DNA from: Pseudomonas costantinii
GTDB lineage: Bacteria; Pseudomonadota; Gammaproteobacteria; Pseudomonadales; Pseudomonadaceae
Reading direction: 5' to 3'
Assembly: GCF_001870435.1 (NCBI RefSeq)
Contig: NZ_MDDR01000022.1
Span: forward strand, 1-64,000
Length of the DNA stretch: 64,000 nucleotides
The notes beneath the pieces were generated by a model, which worked only from the letters and a program-made list of their open reading frames with translations, did not search any database and was not told where the DNA came from. This document shows positions 53,942 through 63,500 of the stretch, one piece after another. Numbering within the stretch: the first letter of the stretch is position 1; every line of letters starts with the position of its first letter. The position numbers were made by a program, and so were the translations under genes.

Positions 53942-54454
53942 ATGCACACACCTGAACCCCATATCGTGATCCAGCGCTTTACCGAGGCCCATCTTGAAGG
54001 CGTCACTGCGCTCTACAACGACCCGGCGGTGTGCCGTCAGGTGCTGCAAATGCCTTTCCAGTCGATTGAGGCTTGGCGTAAACGCTTGGTGATGGACAAC
54101 GAGCGGCGGCTACAGCTGGTGGCGATGCATGGCGGTGAGGTGGTCGGCCAACTCGGCTTTGAACAGTACCTGCGCGTGCGCCAGAGCCACGTCGGTTCGT
54201 TCGGCATGGGCGTGGCGACAGCCTGGCAGGGCAAGGGCGTCGGCTCCCGCTTGCTGGCGGCTGCACTGGAGGTGGCCGACAACTGGATGAACCTGCACCG
54301 CGTGGAGCTCACGGTGTACGCCGACAACGAAGCCGCCCATAACCTGTACCGCAAGTTCGGCTTCGAAGTCGAAGGCCGGTTACGCGATTACGCCCTGCGT
54401 GACGGCGTCTTCGTCGACGCCCTGAGCATGGCGCGCCTGCGCAAATCAGCCTAG
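53942..54454 (+). CDS. GNAT-family N-acetyltransferase
   Basis: A 170-aa acetyltransferase. VGSFGMGVATAWQGKGVGSRLLAAALEVAD has the acetyl-CoA loop Q-G-K-G-V-G-S. VELTVYADNEAAHNLYRKFGFEVEGRLRDYALRDG follows as the typical motif B with N-E-x-A. It resembles RimJ/L- or Rib-type acetyltransferases; the substrate is unknown. AAGGATG precedes the ATG. Its last codons overlap the convergent racemase stop. Confidence 0.92.
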   Translation: MHTPEPHIVIQRFTEAHLEGVTALYNDPAVCRQVLQMPFQSIEAWRKRLVMDNERRLQLVAMHGGEVVGQLGFEQYLRVRQSHVGSFGMGVATAWQGKGVGSRLLAAALEVADNWMNLHRVELTVYADNEAAHNLYRKFGFEVEGRLRDYALRDGVFVDALSMARLRKSA

Positions 54455-55143
54455 TCCTGTAGAGCAAACGCCACCGCAGCCTGCGCATGCAGCTCGGTGG
54501 TGTCCAGCAGCGGCAGGTCGCTGTGCTCAGGTTTGATCAGCAAGCCGATCTCCGTACACCCGAGGATGATTGCCTGGGCGCCACGTGCGGCCAGGGACTC
54601 GATCACGCGCAGGTAGATTTGGCGTGATGCATCGCTGATCACGCCGACACACAACTCGTCATAGATGATCCGGTGCACGGCCTGGCGATCATCCGCGTCG
54701 GGCACCAGCACAGTCAGGCCCTGAGCGGCCAGACGGGATTTCAGAAACTCCTGTTCCATGGTGAAAGCAGTGCCCAGCAAGCCCACAGTCAGCGTGCCTG
54801 CGGCCACAGCAGCCGCACCGGCAGCATCCGCAATATGCAGGAACGGAATCGACACCGCCGCCTCGATACGCGGCGCCACCAAATGCATGGTGTTGGTACA
54901 CAGCACCACGCACTCGGCCCCCCCGGCTTGCAGGCGGCGCGCGGCATCTTCCAGGATCAGCGCGGTATCGTCCCAGCGCCCTGCGTGCTGAGCTTGTTCC
55001 ACCGGGCCGAAGTCCACGCTGTACATCAACAGTTGCGCTGAGCGTAGCGGGCCGAGCTGGTCACGCACGCGCTGGTTGATGATGCGGTAATACTCGGCGC
55101 TGGACTCCCAGCTCATGCCGCCGATAAGGCCGATGGTGCGCAT
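54451..55143 (-). CDS. Aspartate/glutamate racemase-family protein
   Basis: A 230-aa cofactor-independent racemase. It starts MRTIGLIGGMSWESSAEYYRIIN, and its two catalytic cysteines are in VVLCTNTMHLVA and AIILGCTEIGLL. These match the aspartate/hydantoin racemase superfamily with a Cys-Cys pair. Substrate is probably Asp or Glu, but other amino acids are possible. AGGAG lies six bases upstream of the ATG. Confidence 0.94.
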   Translation of the reverse strand: MRTIGLIGGMSWESSAEYYRIINQRVRDQLGPLRSAQLLMYSVDFGPVEQAQHAGRWDDTALILEDAARRLQAGGAECVVLCTNTMHLVAPRIEAAVSIPFLHIADAAGAAAVAAGTLTVGLLGTAFTMEQEFLKSRLAAQGLTVLVPDADDRQAVHRIIYDELCVGVISDASRQIYLRVIESLAARGAQAIILGCTEIGLLIKPEHSDLPLLDTTELHAQAAVAFALQD

Positions 55144-55240
55144 GCGATGCTCCTGACAAGGGGTGTCGCTTCACCTTACCCATCGGCCACTGATTAGTCA
55201 TACGCAGTTGCCCGCAAAATGACCGGAGCAGTTCTACATC

Positions 55241-56668
55241 TCAGGCGATCCTCGCTTCAAGTTGCGCGACATTCAAATCCGCAGTCCGCACCGTGCGCCA
55301 GGTGTTGTAGGCCATCAGCACCATGCCCATCAGGAAAAACACTCCGCCTGCAAAGCGCACCACAAACCCCGGATGGCTGGCCTGCAGAGCTTCGACAAAC
55401 GAGTAGGTGAGGGTGCCATCATCGTTAATCGCCCGCCACATCAGGCCTTGGGTAATGCCATTGACCCACATCGACGCGATGTAGAGCACCGTGCCGATGG
55501 TTGCCAGCCAGAAATGCAGGTTGATCAGCGGCACGCTGTGCATCTGCTCGCGGCCAAACACCTTGGGAATCATGTGGTACAGCGAGCCAAAGGTAATCAT
55601 CGCTACCCAACCGAGGGCTCCGGCGTGTACGTGGCCGATGGTCCAGTCGGTGTAGTGGGAGAGGGCGTTGACAGTCTTGATCGCCATCATCGGGCCTTCG
55701 AAGGTCGACATCCCGTAGAACGCCAGGGACAGCACCAGAAAGCGCAGGATCGGGTCGGTGCGCAACTTATGCCAAGCGCCGGACAAGGTCATCATGCCGT
55801 TGATCATGCCGCCCCAGCTCGGCGCCAGCAGGATCAGCGACATCGCCATGCCCAGGGACTGCGCCCAGTCCGGTAAGGCGGTGTAGTGCAAGTGGTGCGG
55901 GCCCGCCCAGATATACAGGGTGATCAGCGCCCAGAAGTGCACGATAGATAGGCGATAAGAGTAAACCGGTCGTCCGACTTGCTTGGGAACGAAGTAGTAC
56001 ATCATCCCCAAAAAGCCGGTGGTGAGGAAAAAGCCCACGGCGTTATGCCCGTACCACCATTGCACCATCGCATCGGTGGCCCCGGAGTACACCGGATACG
56101 ACTTGAACCAGCCCACCGGGATCGACAGGTGGTTGACCACATGCAACATGGCAATCACCAGGATAAATGCGCCGAAGAACCAGTTGCCGACGTAGATATG
56201 CTTTGTCTTGCGCCGCACCACGGTGGTGAAAAATACAACGGCATAGGCCACCCACACTACAGTCATCCACACCGCGCCGGAGAACTCGATCTCGGCGTAT
56301 TCCTTGGTAGTGGTATAGCCCAGCGGCAAGCTGATCAACATGATCACGATCACCGACTGCCACCCCCAGAACGTAAAGGCCGCCAACGTGTCGGAAAACA
56401 GCCGCACCTGGCAGGTGCGTTGTACCGCGTAATAACTGGCGGCGAATTGCGCACTGCCGGCAAAGCCGAAGATCACAAGGCTGGTGTGCAGCGGCCGTAA
56501 CCGGCCAAAGGTGGTCCAGGGCAAATCAAGGTTCATTTCGGGCCAGACCAACTGCGAGGCGATCCACACGCCCATGGCCATGCCAACCACGCCCCACACA
56601 ATTGTGGCGATTACGAATTGGCGGACAACTCTATAATTGTAAGCCTGCCCGATTGTTGCTGCGCTCAT
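55241..56668 (-). CDS. Orphan cbb3-type cytochrome oxidase catalytic subunit (CcoN-like)
   Basis: A 475-aa membrane protein with about 12 helices. Haem/CuB ligand histidines can be placed in [41 protein letters not shown] and [17 protein letters not shown]. This is the cbb3 pattern. No ccoO, ccoP or ccoQ is nearby, so it is an orphan isosubunit of the kind known in P. aeruginosa, where such CcoN proteins join other CcoOP. GGAGGA precedes the ATG. A candidate ANR box lies 79 bases upstream. Confidence 0.92.
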   Translation of the reverse strand: MSAATIGQAYNYRVVRQFVIATIVWGVVGMAMGVWIASQLVWPEMNLDLPWTTFGRLRPLHTSLVIFGFAGSAQFAASYYAVQRTCQVRLFSDTLAAFTFWGWQSVIVIMLISLPLGYTTTKEYAEIEFSGAVWMTVVWVAYAVVFFTTVVRRKTKHIYVGNWFFGAFILVIAMLHVVNHLSIPVGWFKSYPVYSGATDAMVQWWYGHNAVGFFLTTGFLGMMYYFVPKQVGRPVYSYRLSIVHFWALITLYIWAGPHHLHYTALPDWAQSLGMAMSLILLAPSWGGMINGMMTLSGAWHKLRTDPILRFLVLSLAFYGMSTFEGPMMAIKTVNALSHYTDWTIGHVHAGALGWVAMITFGSLYHMIPKVFGREQMHSVPLINLHFWLATIGTVLYIASMWVNGITQGLMWRAINDDGTLTYSFVEALQASHPGFVVRFAGGVFFLMGMVLMAYNTWRTVRTADLNVAQLEARIA

Positions 56669-56746
56669 GCTCAGTCCTCCCACGGTTCCAAGTGGCGGGC
56701 ACTGTAGGAAGCATGGGTAAAACAAAACAGGCTCAGAAAAAGGTCA

Positions 56747-56760
56747 TTAATGCGGATCAG
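56747..56760 (-). promoter_or_regulatory. Candidate ANR/FNR box upstream of the orphan ccoN
   Basis: On the minus strand the site reads CTGAT-CCGC-ATTAA, matching 8 of 10 bases of TTGAT-N4-ATCAA with exact spacing. Low-oxygen control is common for cbb3 genes; here it is inferred. A second CTGATCCGC lies nearby but with wrong spacing. Confidence 0.4.
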
Positions 56761-56920
56761 CCAGTAAGGCTAAAAAGCGCGGTTTACAAGCCATCTGATC
56801 CGCCTTATCAGTATTCAGCTGAGTCTTCAGCGCACTGCACCGCAGGTGTTAATCACACGGTGATCCGCCGCTTCTGCCATGATCGGTGTTCGCAACCTGG
56901 CTCACCCAAGGAGATCCGCA

Positions 56921-57415
56921 ATGGACGACGTACAACAACTGGGCGAGATGCTTCGTCATTACGCTGATAGCGAAGCGCATAAAAAACAGCAATTCGACGT
57001 GCAGTCGGCCCGCTGGGCGCAAAAGCTTGGCGAGTTGTTCGGGCAGATCGAGCAATGGTTGGAGCCGGTCAAGACCGTGGGTTTATTGGAGGTGCATCGC
57101 GAAGCGTATGTCGCCAGCGGCCCCAGCGTCCCGGTGGAGACATCGACCTTCAGGACCGAAAAACTTAATGTGCAGATCACTGGCAAGAGCGTGGAGTTCG
57201 TACCGGACGTCATGGGGGCGGGCGGCTTGATTTCCGTGTCCGTGATGGGCCTGACTGCCGCACGACACGGCAGCGTATCGTTGGTACTGCCCGCCGATAA
57301 AAACGATTGGCTCTGGAAGAAAACCAACGGCCTGAAAGACCCGGACACCTTTGCGTTCGACGCAAACTTCCTGGCGTCGCAGTTGCAGAGCCTGATTCCC
57401 CGTGAGCGCAATTGA
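56921..57415 (+). CDS. Conserved hypothetical protein, cytosolic
   Basis: A 164-aa protein. The N-terminal half is helical (LGEMLRHYADSEAHKKQQFDVQSARWAQKLGEL), and the second half is beta-rich (FVPDVMGAGGLISVSVMGLTAARHGSVSLVLP). I do not recognise a named family. AAGGAGA precedes the ATG. No signal peptide or cysteine. It is divergent from the orphan ccoN. The roughly 135 bases before the next gene hold no further ORF that I can support. Confidence 0.75.
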   Translation: MDDVQQLGEMLRHYADSEAHKKQQFDVQSARWAQKLGELFGQIEQWLEPVKTVGLLEVHREAYVASGPSVPVETSTFRTEKLNVQITGKSVEFVPDVMGAGGLISVSVMGLTAARHGSVSLVLPADKNDWLWKKTNGLKDPDTFAFDANFLASQLQSLIPRERN

Positions 57416-57551
57416 ACTTGCTGTTTCGACGCAGGGACAGCAGTGATGCTGATTTCAGTCTGTTAAACAGAGGGCATGAAACCGCAGCTATTTCCCCAGC
57501 GTTGGCTATACCTACAGCTCAATGCTTCGATGATGACCCACAGGGAGTTCA

Positions 57552-58226
57552 ATGATGAAAACAAGGCTAATGATCAGCACGCTGTGCATTGCCTCAATCG
57601 GCGTGACAGGCTGTGCCAGCAAGCTCACCCAACCGGAGGAGTATTCCGGCTTTCTCTCGGATTACAGCCAACTCAAAGAAGCCAAGTCACCCTCGGGTGC
57701 CGAGGTGATGCGCTGGATTGACCCCAACCTGAACCTCAATAACTACAGCGCGGTGTACGTCGAAGCGACCCAGTTTTACCCCAAACCCCATGGCACCGCG
57801 AAAATCCCGGACAGCACCCTGAACGGCATCAACACGTACTACAACCAGGCGCTCAAGCGCGAGCTGGTCAAGTCGCTGCCTTTGGCCAACGCCCCCGGCC
57901 CAGGTGTGATTGTGGTGCGCGCTGCGATTACTGCCGTCAGCAGCAAGACCGAAAGCCTCAGACCTTACGAGTATGTCCCCGTGGCCCTGGTGGCTGCGGC
58001 CGTCAGTACCGGTGCGGGTATTCGTGACCAGGAAACCACCCTGGGCACCGAGGCGCAGTTTCTCGACGGCGCAAGTGGCAAGGTGCTTGCCCAGGTCGTG
58101 CGCAAAGGTACCGGCAAACCACTGTCCAACGACTCGCAGGTGATGAAGGCCGACGACGTGAAAGCCGTTATCGATGGCTGGGCGTCGGACTTGCATGAGT
58201 CCTATGTGAAGCTGAAAAAACACTAA
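57552..58226 (+). CDS. DUF3313 lipoprotein
   Basis: A 224-aa predicted outer-membrane lipoprotein. The start MMKTRLMISTLCIASIGVTGC has a lipobox (VTGC, Cys21). The mature region matches DUF3313: YSGFLSDYSQLKEAKSPSGAEVMRWIDP and the later VRAAITAVSSKTESLRPYEYVP. Family proteins are of unknown function in the envelope. GGGAG lies upstream of two ATG codons. A strong hairpin follows. Confidence 0.9.
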   Translation: MMKTRLMISTLCIASIGVTGCASKLTQPEEYSGFLSDYSQLKEAKSPSGAEVMRWIDPNLNLNNYSAVYVEATQFYPKPHGTAKIPDSTLNGINTYYNQALKRELVKSLPLANAPGPGVIVVRAAITAVSSKTESLRPYEYVPVALVAAAVSTGAGIRDQETTLGTEAQFLDGASGKVLAQVVRKGTGKPLSNDSQVMKADDVKAVIDGWASDLHESYVKLKKH

Positions 58227-58237
58227 GGGTTAAATCA

Positions 58238-58273
58238 CGTGCCCGGTCTAACGTTGTTAGGACCGGGCACGTC
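58238..58273. terminator. Strong hairpin between convergent genes
   Basis: ACGTGCCCGGTC and GACCGGGCACGT form perfect 12-bp arms around a 12-base loop. There is no T-tract on either side, so it may work as a Rho-assisted end or a 3' stabiliser for the DUF3313 and DUF1254 transcripts. Confidence 0.6.
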
Positions 58274-58281
58274 ACACGGTG

Positions 58282-59682
58282 CTATTTGAGCGGCGTCAGC
58301 GCTGGCAGCTTCCATTGACCATTACCCACCTCAGGCTTGGGCAGGTAAATACGCAGCACGGCATAGAACGGACCAGGAGGGGCGGGCAACCAATTGCTCT
58401 GTTCGGCTTTCGGCGGTTCGTGGTGCTGTAATGCCAGGGTCAGGCCACCGTCGGCGTCCAGCTTCAGGTTGGGCAGCATCCGTGAGTTGATCACGTAGCG
58501 CTTCTTGTGGTTTGGCACCAGCAGTCGGGTTTTGGCGTCATACATGGTCAGCGACCAGAACGCGTCAGCAGGTGGCAGTTGGCCCTTGTCAAAATGCACG
58601 GTGTAGCTGTGGCGAGCACCGTTAGCCGGTTTGCCTTCGCTGTCGATGCGGTAGCTGCGGTTAATGGCTTCATCGCTGGAGTTACCGAAAATCCCCAGGT
58701 CCGCACCGGCATAGCGGTACAGGTAGTTGTTTTTCAGGCGGTCGCGGCTGCCAAACAGGTCGCTGTTAGACACTTGATGGGTGTCAATCTTGTCTTTCTT
58801 GAACGCGGCAAACTCAGCCCTGCCGTCGGCAATCCCATCTTCGAGTGCCTTGCGTTGTTCAGCCGTCAACTGGTTAACCTTGAACGGTGCACCTGGGGCA
58901 ATGCCGATCTTGGCAAAGCGTGCCAGCACGTCCTTTTCGCTGTCCTGAGGCGCAGCAAAGGCCAGCATGAAGTTCAGGTAGCGAAACAGCTGTGGGCCCT
59001 CTGTCATGGTCGCCATGGGTTTGGGCCATTCGATCTTCGGCACCTTGGCCGGCGCCGGTTGTTTCACATAGCTGCTCAACGACTGGACTTTGTAGCCGTT
59101 CTGGATTTGCTTGACCTTGTTCAGGTCCTTTTCGTCAAACAACTGCGTGCGGTACAGGGCGTAGGCGATGTTGCTTTCGCTGTAGATGACTCGGTCGACG
59201 TCTACCGGCTGCTGACCTTTCCAGTCCGGGCCGGCGAGCATGTAGTGACCGCCATTGTTGCCGGTGCTGCGGGTACCCAGGTAAGCGATGTTCTGCGTAT
59301 AGAGGTCGATCAACTGCACGGAGTAGTAACGGTCGTCTTCGATCTTGGGCAGCGTCAGTACCAAGGGTTCTTTGCGCAGGTCCATCCAGACGAAAGAGTA
59401 GGGCGTGTCCAGGTTCGGATTTACAAACGCAGTCTCTTTGGGGGTGAATGCCTGGGCGGTATTGGCAATATGGTTGAACGGCGCCTTGAAGTTGGCACCG
59501 CCTTTATCAACGGCCTGGGTGTAGAGCGTCTTGTACATTGCCACCACTGGATATCCATACAAGTAGGCTTCCTTGGCGATAGCCCGAGCTTCAGTCGGTG
59601 TCGCCGTGAAGTCGGCCCAGGCGCCGGTACTCATGAGTATCGAGAGGCTCGCCAACAGCAGGCGCGTCGGTTTTCCAATCAT
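58282..59682 (-). CDS. DUF1254/DUF1214 secreted protein
   Basis: A 466-aa exported protein. A signal peptide (MIGKPTRLLLASLSILMSTG, cleavage after AWA near residue 23) precedes the DUF1254 part: AYLYGYPVVAMYKTLYTQ and TPYSFVWMDLRKEPLVLTLP. The C-terminal DUF1214 part has YTVHFDKGQLPPADAFWSLTMYD and WLPAPPGPFYAVLRIYLPKPE. The function is unknown; members are often periplasmic. AGGAAGGACG lies upstream of the ATG. Codons further upstream are not needed for the signal peptide. Confidence 0.93.
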   Translation of the reverse strand: MIGKPTRLLLASLSILMSTGAWADFTATPTEARAIAKEAYLYGYPVVAMYKTLYTQAVDKGGANFKAPFNHIANTAQAFTPKETAFVNPNLDTPYSFVWMDLRKEPLVLTLPKIEDDRYYSVQLIDLYTQNIAYLGTRSTGNNGGHYMLAGPDWKGQQPVDVDRVIYSESNIAYALYRTQLFDEKDLNKVKQIQNGYKVQSLSSYVKQPAPAKVPKIEWPKPMATMTEGPQLFRYLNFMLAFAAPQDSEKDVLARFAKIGIAPGAPFKVNQLTAEQRKALEDGIADGRAEFAAFKKDKIDTHQVSNSDLFGSRDRLKNNYLYRYAGADLGIFGNSSDEAINRSYRIDSEGKPANGARHSYTVHFDKGQLPPADAFWSLTMYDAKTRLLVPNHKKRYVINSRMLPNLKLDADGGLTLALQHHEPPKAEQSNWLPAPPGPFYAVLRIYLPKPEVGNGQWKLPALTPLK

Positions 59683-60018
59683 GTTGTTGCGTCCTTCCTG
59701 AGTTTTTTGTAAAGAGAGTTCTATATAAGGGCGTGGCAAAGCGCTGAGTTTCCAGTTTTATTGGCCGAACGTCACGTAAATCCCTGTAAACAAGGTGAAC
59801 TGGGGCAAACCTGCGCACTGCGGCTCGACTGTCGTGAAGGAGCAGGGCGTTGTGGTCGTACAAGCGAGGGGTGTAATAGTTGTGCAGGCTGGCGCTGGAC
59901 ATGCCGTTTGAAGCTAGCAGTTAAACTCGCTATCTGGATGAATCTGTTGGTTCATGCGTGGGCCGGGCGCGGTATTGCAAAACGCCGCCATCGCTGGACG
60001 GTGTCGAACAACGTCACT
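59683..60018. other. Intergenic region without a supported gene
   Basis: About 335 bases upstream of the DUF1254 gene and downstream of the receiver gene. Short frames exist on both strands, but they lack ribosome binding sites and family resemblance, so I see no gene. The part next to the DUF1254 gene probably holds its promoter. Confidence 0.5.
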
Positions 60019-60384
60019 TCAGGCAGCAGGTAACATCGATTTGACTTTGTCACGCAGCTGATCAATGGAGAACGGCTTGCCGATCACTTGCATGTCGGCC
60101 GGCACATCGATGTTCTCAGCATAGCCGCTGGCGAACAGGATCGGCAGGGTGGGGCGTAATTCACGCACCTTGGTCGCCAGTTGTTTGCCGTCCATATCGG
60201 GTAGACCTACATCGGTCATCATCAGGTCGATCACCTGAATGGCGTTTTCGACCACCTTCAAGGCTTCTCCAGCGTCCGCCGCTTCAACCACCATGAACGC
60301 CAATTCTTCGAGTACATCGACGATCAGCATGCGCACGATGGCGTCGTCTTCGACTACTAGGATGGTGGAGGGGGTAGCGGACAT
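60019..60384 (-). CDS. Single-domain response regulator (CheY-like receiver)
   Basis: A 121-aa receiver domain with no output domain. ILVVEDDAIVRML supplies the acidic pocket, LMMTDVGLPDMDG the phospho-acceptor Asp, PILFASGYA the T/S position and VIGKPFSIDQL the Lys. Such proteins often work in phosphorelays with hybrid kinases; a partner is not in the window. The start is the ATG with GGGAG eight bases upstream. Confidence 0.92.
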   Translation of the reverse strand: MSATPSTILVVEDDAIVRMLIVDVLEELAFMVVEAADAGEALKVVENAIQVIDLMMTDVGLPDMDGKQLATKVRELRPTLPILFASGYAENIDVPADMQVIGKPFSIDQLRDKVKSMLPAA

Positions 60385-60552
60385 AATCAAAACTCCCGAG
60401 CAATGGAGGGGCCGGTCTGTTAGCGGTAGAAAGACCATTCTCTAATGAGTTGCGTCAATCTTGGCAAGTTCCGTTGGCGGGGGCATTGTGAAGGGAAAGG
60501 GAAGAAAAGTCGCGTGGAGAGGCGGCAATGTCGCTTCATTGCCGCAAGTGGT

Positions 60553-63500
60553 TCAGAGGGGAGCGTTGAACAACGCGAACGGGTTCTGGTAGGGCACTGA
60601 CATCAAAAAGTCCCCGTCACGGAAGGTGCTGACATGATATTCCGGTACGCCGCCAGTTATGGCTACAGGATCAAGGGTGCCGCCGGACTTCCCACTGTTC
60701 AGGGTCAGTTCCAGTCCACGTTCCATCGACGCCTGATCGGGGAACTTCGCCAACCCGAAGTTTGGATCAAAGAAAAACCATTCTTTCTGGTGGTTATTGA
60801 TGGTCACGCCTGCCAGAAGCCCATGATTTTGGGTACTGATCTTCAACGTTGTCGAGGTCGTTGCATTGCGCAAGTTGGCAATGATGTCGTTGTAAGGCAT
60901 TGCGCTAAATGGCTGACCTGCATGAAAGTCTGGGCTAAGGATCTTGTGCATGTCATTCAGCTGTTTGCGAAAAGCGATGACCTTGGGGTCGAGGGCATTA
61001 GCGCTCGCCTTGAAAAAGTTACCGATCAGTTGGTCCGCGCTACCATGTTGAATAGCCAACGCCATGGTGTTGGCCAGTGCCGCACACTCGCCATTAGATG
61101 GTAAGTCGGTTTGGCTCAGGTAGAAACCCTGCGGCATTGCAGTCGACTTGCCGCCCGCTGAAGTGACCTCTTGATTAAAGATCCTGGAGCTTTCAAGGCT
61201 TTCGCGCACTTGACGGGTTTGTATCAGTTTTGCCAGCGTGCCTATTTCCTCTGGCGACCGGCCAGCAATGACTGCCAGCTCTTTCAGTTCCGATGTCTTC
61301 ATCGTTGTGTAATAGCCAGGAATATTGTCCGGTTTTCCGGTGGCGTAACCCTGGTTGAACGCCGAAATATCCTTCACTTTTGCGTTATCCAATGCATCCT
61401 TGAAGGCTCGAGGGAGGTTCGGTGTCCTTGGATTTGGCGCGACCACCGCTGTCAGCCAGTTGAGAAGATTGCCGTTTATCTCTCCGTTGCCGGCAATGGT
61501 GGCAGGTTTGAAATCCGCGATCGCAGAACCATAGGGACGATTATTGATTGGGTCATAGGCATACCATTTGCTCTCTCGAAACACAGCTGCACCTTCGACG
61601 GTTTGCTCTGCCACCTTATAAGTGCCCGTCGCGACGACACCATGATTTTTACTGGCCGCCTTGAGCAAGTCATAACTACCGGTAGCACCCTTGAGTTTGT
61701 TGACGACTTCGGCACCTTTGGACAGTAGATAACCGCCAGCGCTGCCCAATAGCTTGATGCCACCTTCAGCAATATCACCCAAACCACTCAAGGGGTTGAG
61801 CATGCCGACGGTCGCGGCGCCGATTACTTTGGCGGCCCGCAACGCCTTGGCACCGGTGGAGAGGGCGGCGCTGCCTATCTTGATCAGTTTCCCTGCGGTT
61901 GCCGCGCCGGCAGTGAGGAACCCGAATATATCCAATGTAAGATCGAATGCGCCCTCGCCATAGTTACCCTTCTGAAAGTTGACAATGGCTGACCTGAAGG
62001 GGATCAGGTTTAGCAAAAACTCGCTCAGTGGCTTGGGGCCGCCTTGTAGTTTGTCCAAGGTGGTCTGCCCGCGTGCTTGTTCTTTTATAGCGGGGTCGTC
62101 CAGTTCAAGGTGTTCGAGAAATGCATTGGCAATTGAACGGGACCGACCGCTGTTGAAGCTATTCAATAAGGATTCATTCGCAGGGCGTTCATGAGCGAGA
62201 TCATGTGCTGCATAGCTGGGCGTGAATTTTTTGGTCGTATCAACCTCGTTGGCTTGCCTTGATTCCTGATTTTTCGCCCTGTACAGATCCGTTCGTTCAA
62301 TGGTGCCCTTGTTGAGGTTGATTTCGTACGCTTGGGATTTGCCGTTCAGCTCAGTTTTTACCAGTAGCCCTGGTTTATTCGGGCCTGGCGTTTTATCCGT
62401 AAATCCAAGCCCTAACGTGTGTGAGCCTTCTTGAAAAAAGGTGACTTTTCCATATTCAAAGTTCTTTCGATCCTCAAGCGGGAGCTGCGAAATCATGTGC
62501 TTGACCGTTGTTTTTACGGCAGCCTTTTTCTCATTGATAGCGCCTCCAAACTGCCGGTCGAATTCCTTTTGTACGCCAAACGTCAGGTCATTGTTCAACG
62601 CCTCTAACGGGATGCGAGGGTCACTCGACTTGAAGGGTGCCGGATCCGGCCAGTCCATCATGGCAATATCCAATAGCGAATGCATACCTGCCAACCTGGT
62701 TTGTGACGCTGTCCCGCGATAAGCATCCGTACTGAGCACTTTTTCTTCGAAAAGCGCTCCCAAGTCTCCAAATCGCTCTTTCAGCTTGGCCAAGGCAATG
62801 TCTTTTCGCGTGGGTATTTCCATGTCCAGTGCTTGGGAGGCAGAGAGCTGAGCGTTAAGGCGTCTGTTGAACTCGGTTCTGACGGTGTTGAGTTGTTGGA
62901 CGGTGTAACTGTCACCCGGACTTTTTATGATCACGCCGTTGGCGACAGCCCAGTCCACCAGCGCGGCGCTTTGGGCGCTCTCAGGCGCCGGCGCTCGGCC
63001 CTTGTTGTTCTCATAATGGATCATGACTTCGGCAAAGGTCATATTGGATACCGTCCCCGGCCGCTCAGCTTCTATAGCTGCAGCCGCAATCGATAAGTTG
63101 GCCCATGCGAGGCTGCCGATTGTCACGTTCTTGGGGATGTCTTTAATCAGAAACTGCGGTGCCTCCAAGGCCAGCAGCAAGTGAGTCGCGAGTTTCGCGG
63201 TGTCCGCTGTTGCTTTGCCGTTGGCGACAAGGTTACGGCTCAGGCTTTCAACAATCGTCGAGGGTGATTGACCCCAATGCCCGGGATGTACCAGATCAAA
63301 ATCGCCGATTTTGTTGCGAAATCGCCAGACAGTGGACTGTGGATCGAGCCCAAAGTGAATCGCCGTCAATACATGCTCATAAATACTGGTATCCGAAGAT
63401 GCACCATGCAGGTGTGTCTGCATGGCTTGTCCCAGTGCCCGGGCCTTCGGAGAGTCGAGCAGTTTTTGTAGCGCCTTGACAGGGTCTTGCAAATCGCTTT

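Noticed and set aside
56785..56801. CTGATCCGCCTTATCAG as a second ANR box upstream of ccoN
   Set aside because: The half-sites are separated by seven rather than four bases, so it does not fit the FNR/ANR consensus.
58507..59712. 401-aa plus-strand ORF opposite the DUF1254 gene
   Set aside because: Antisense shadow; the minus strand has a signal peptide and DUF1254/DUF1214 motifs.
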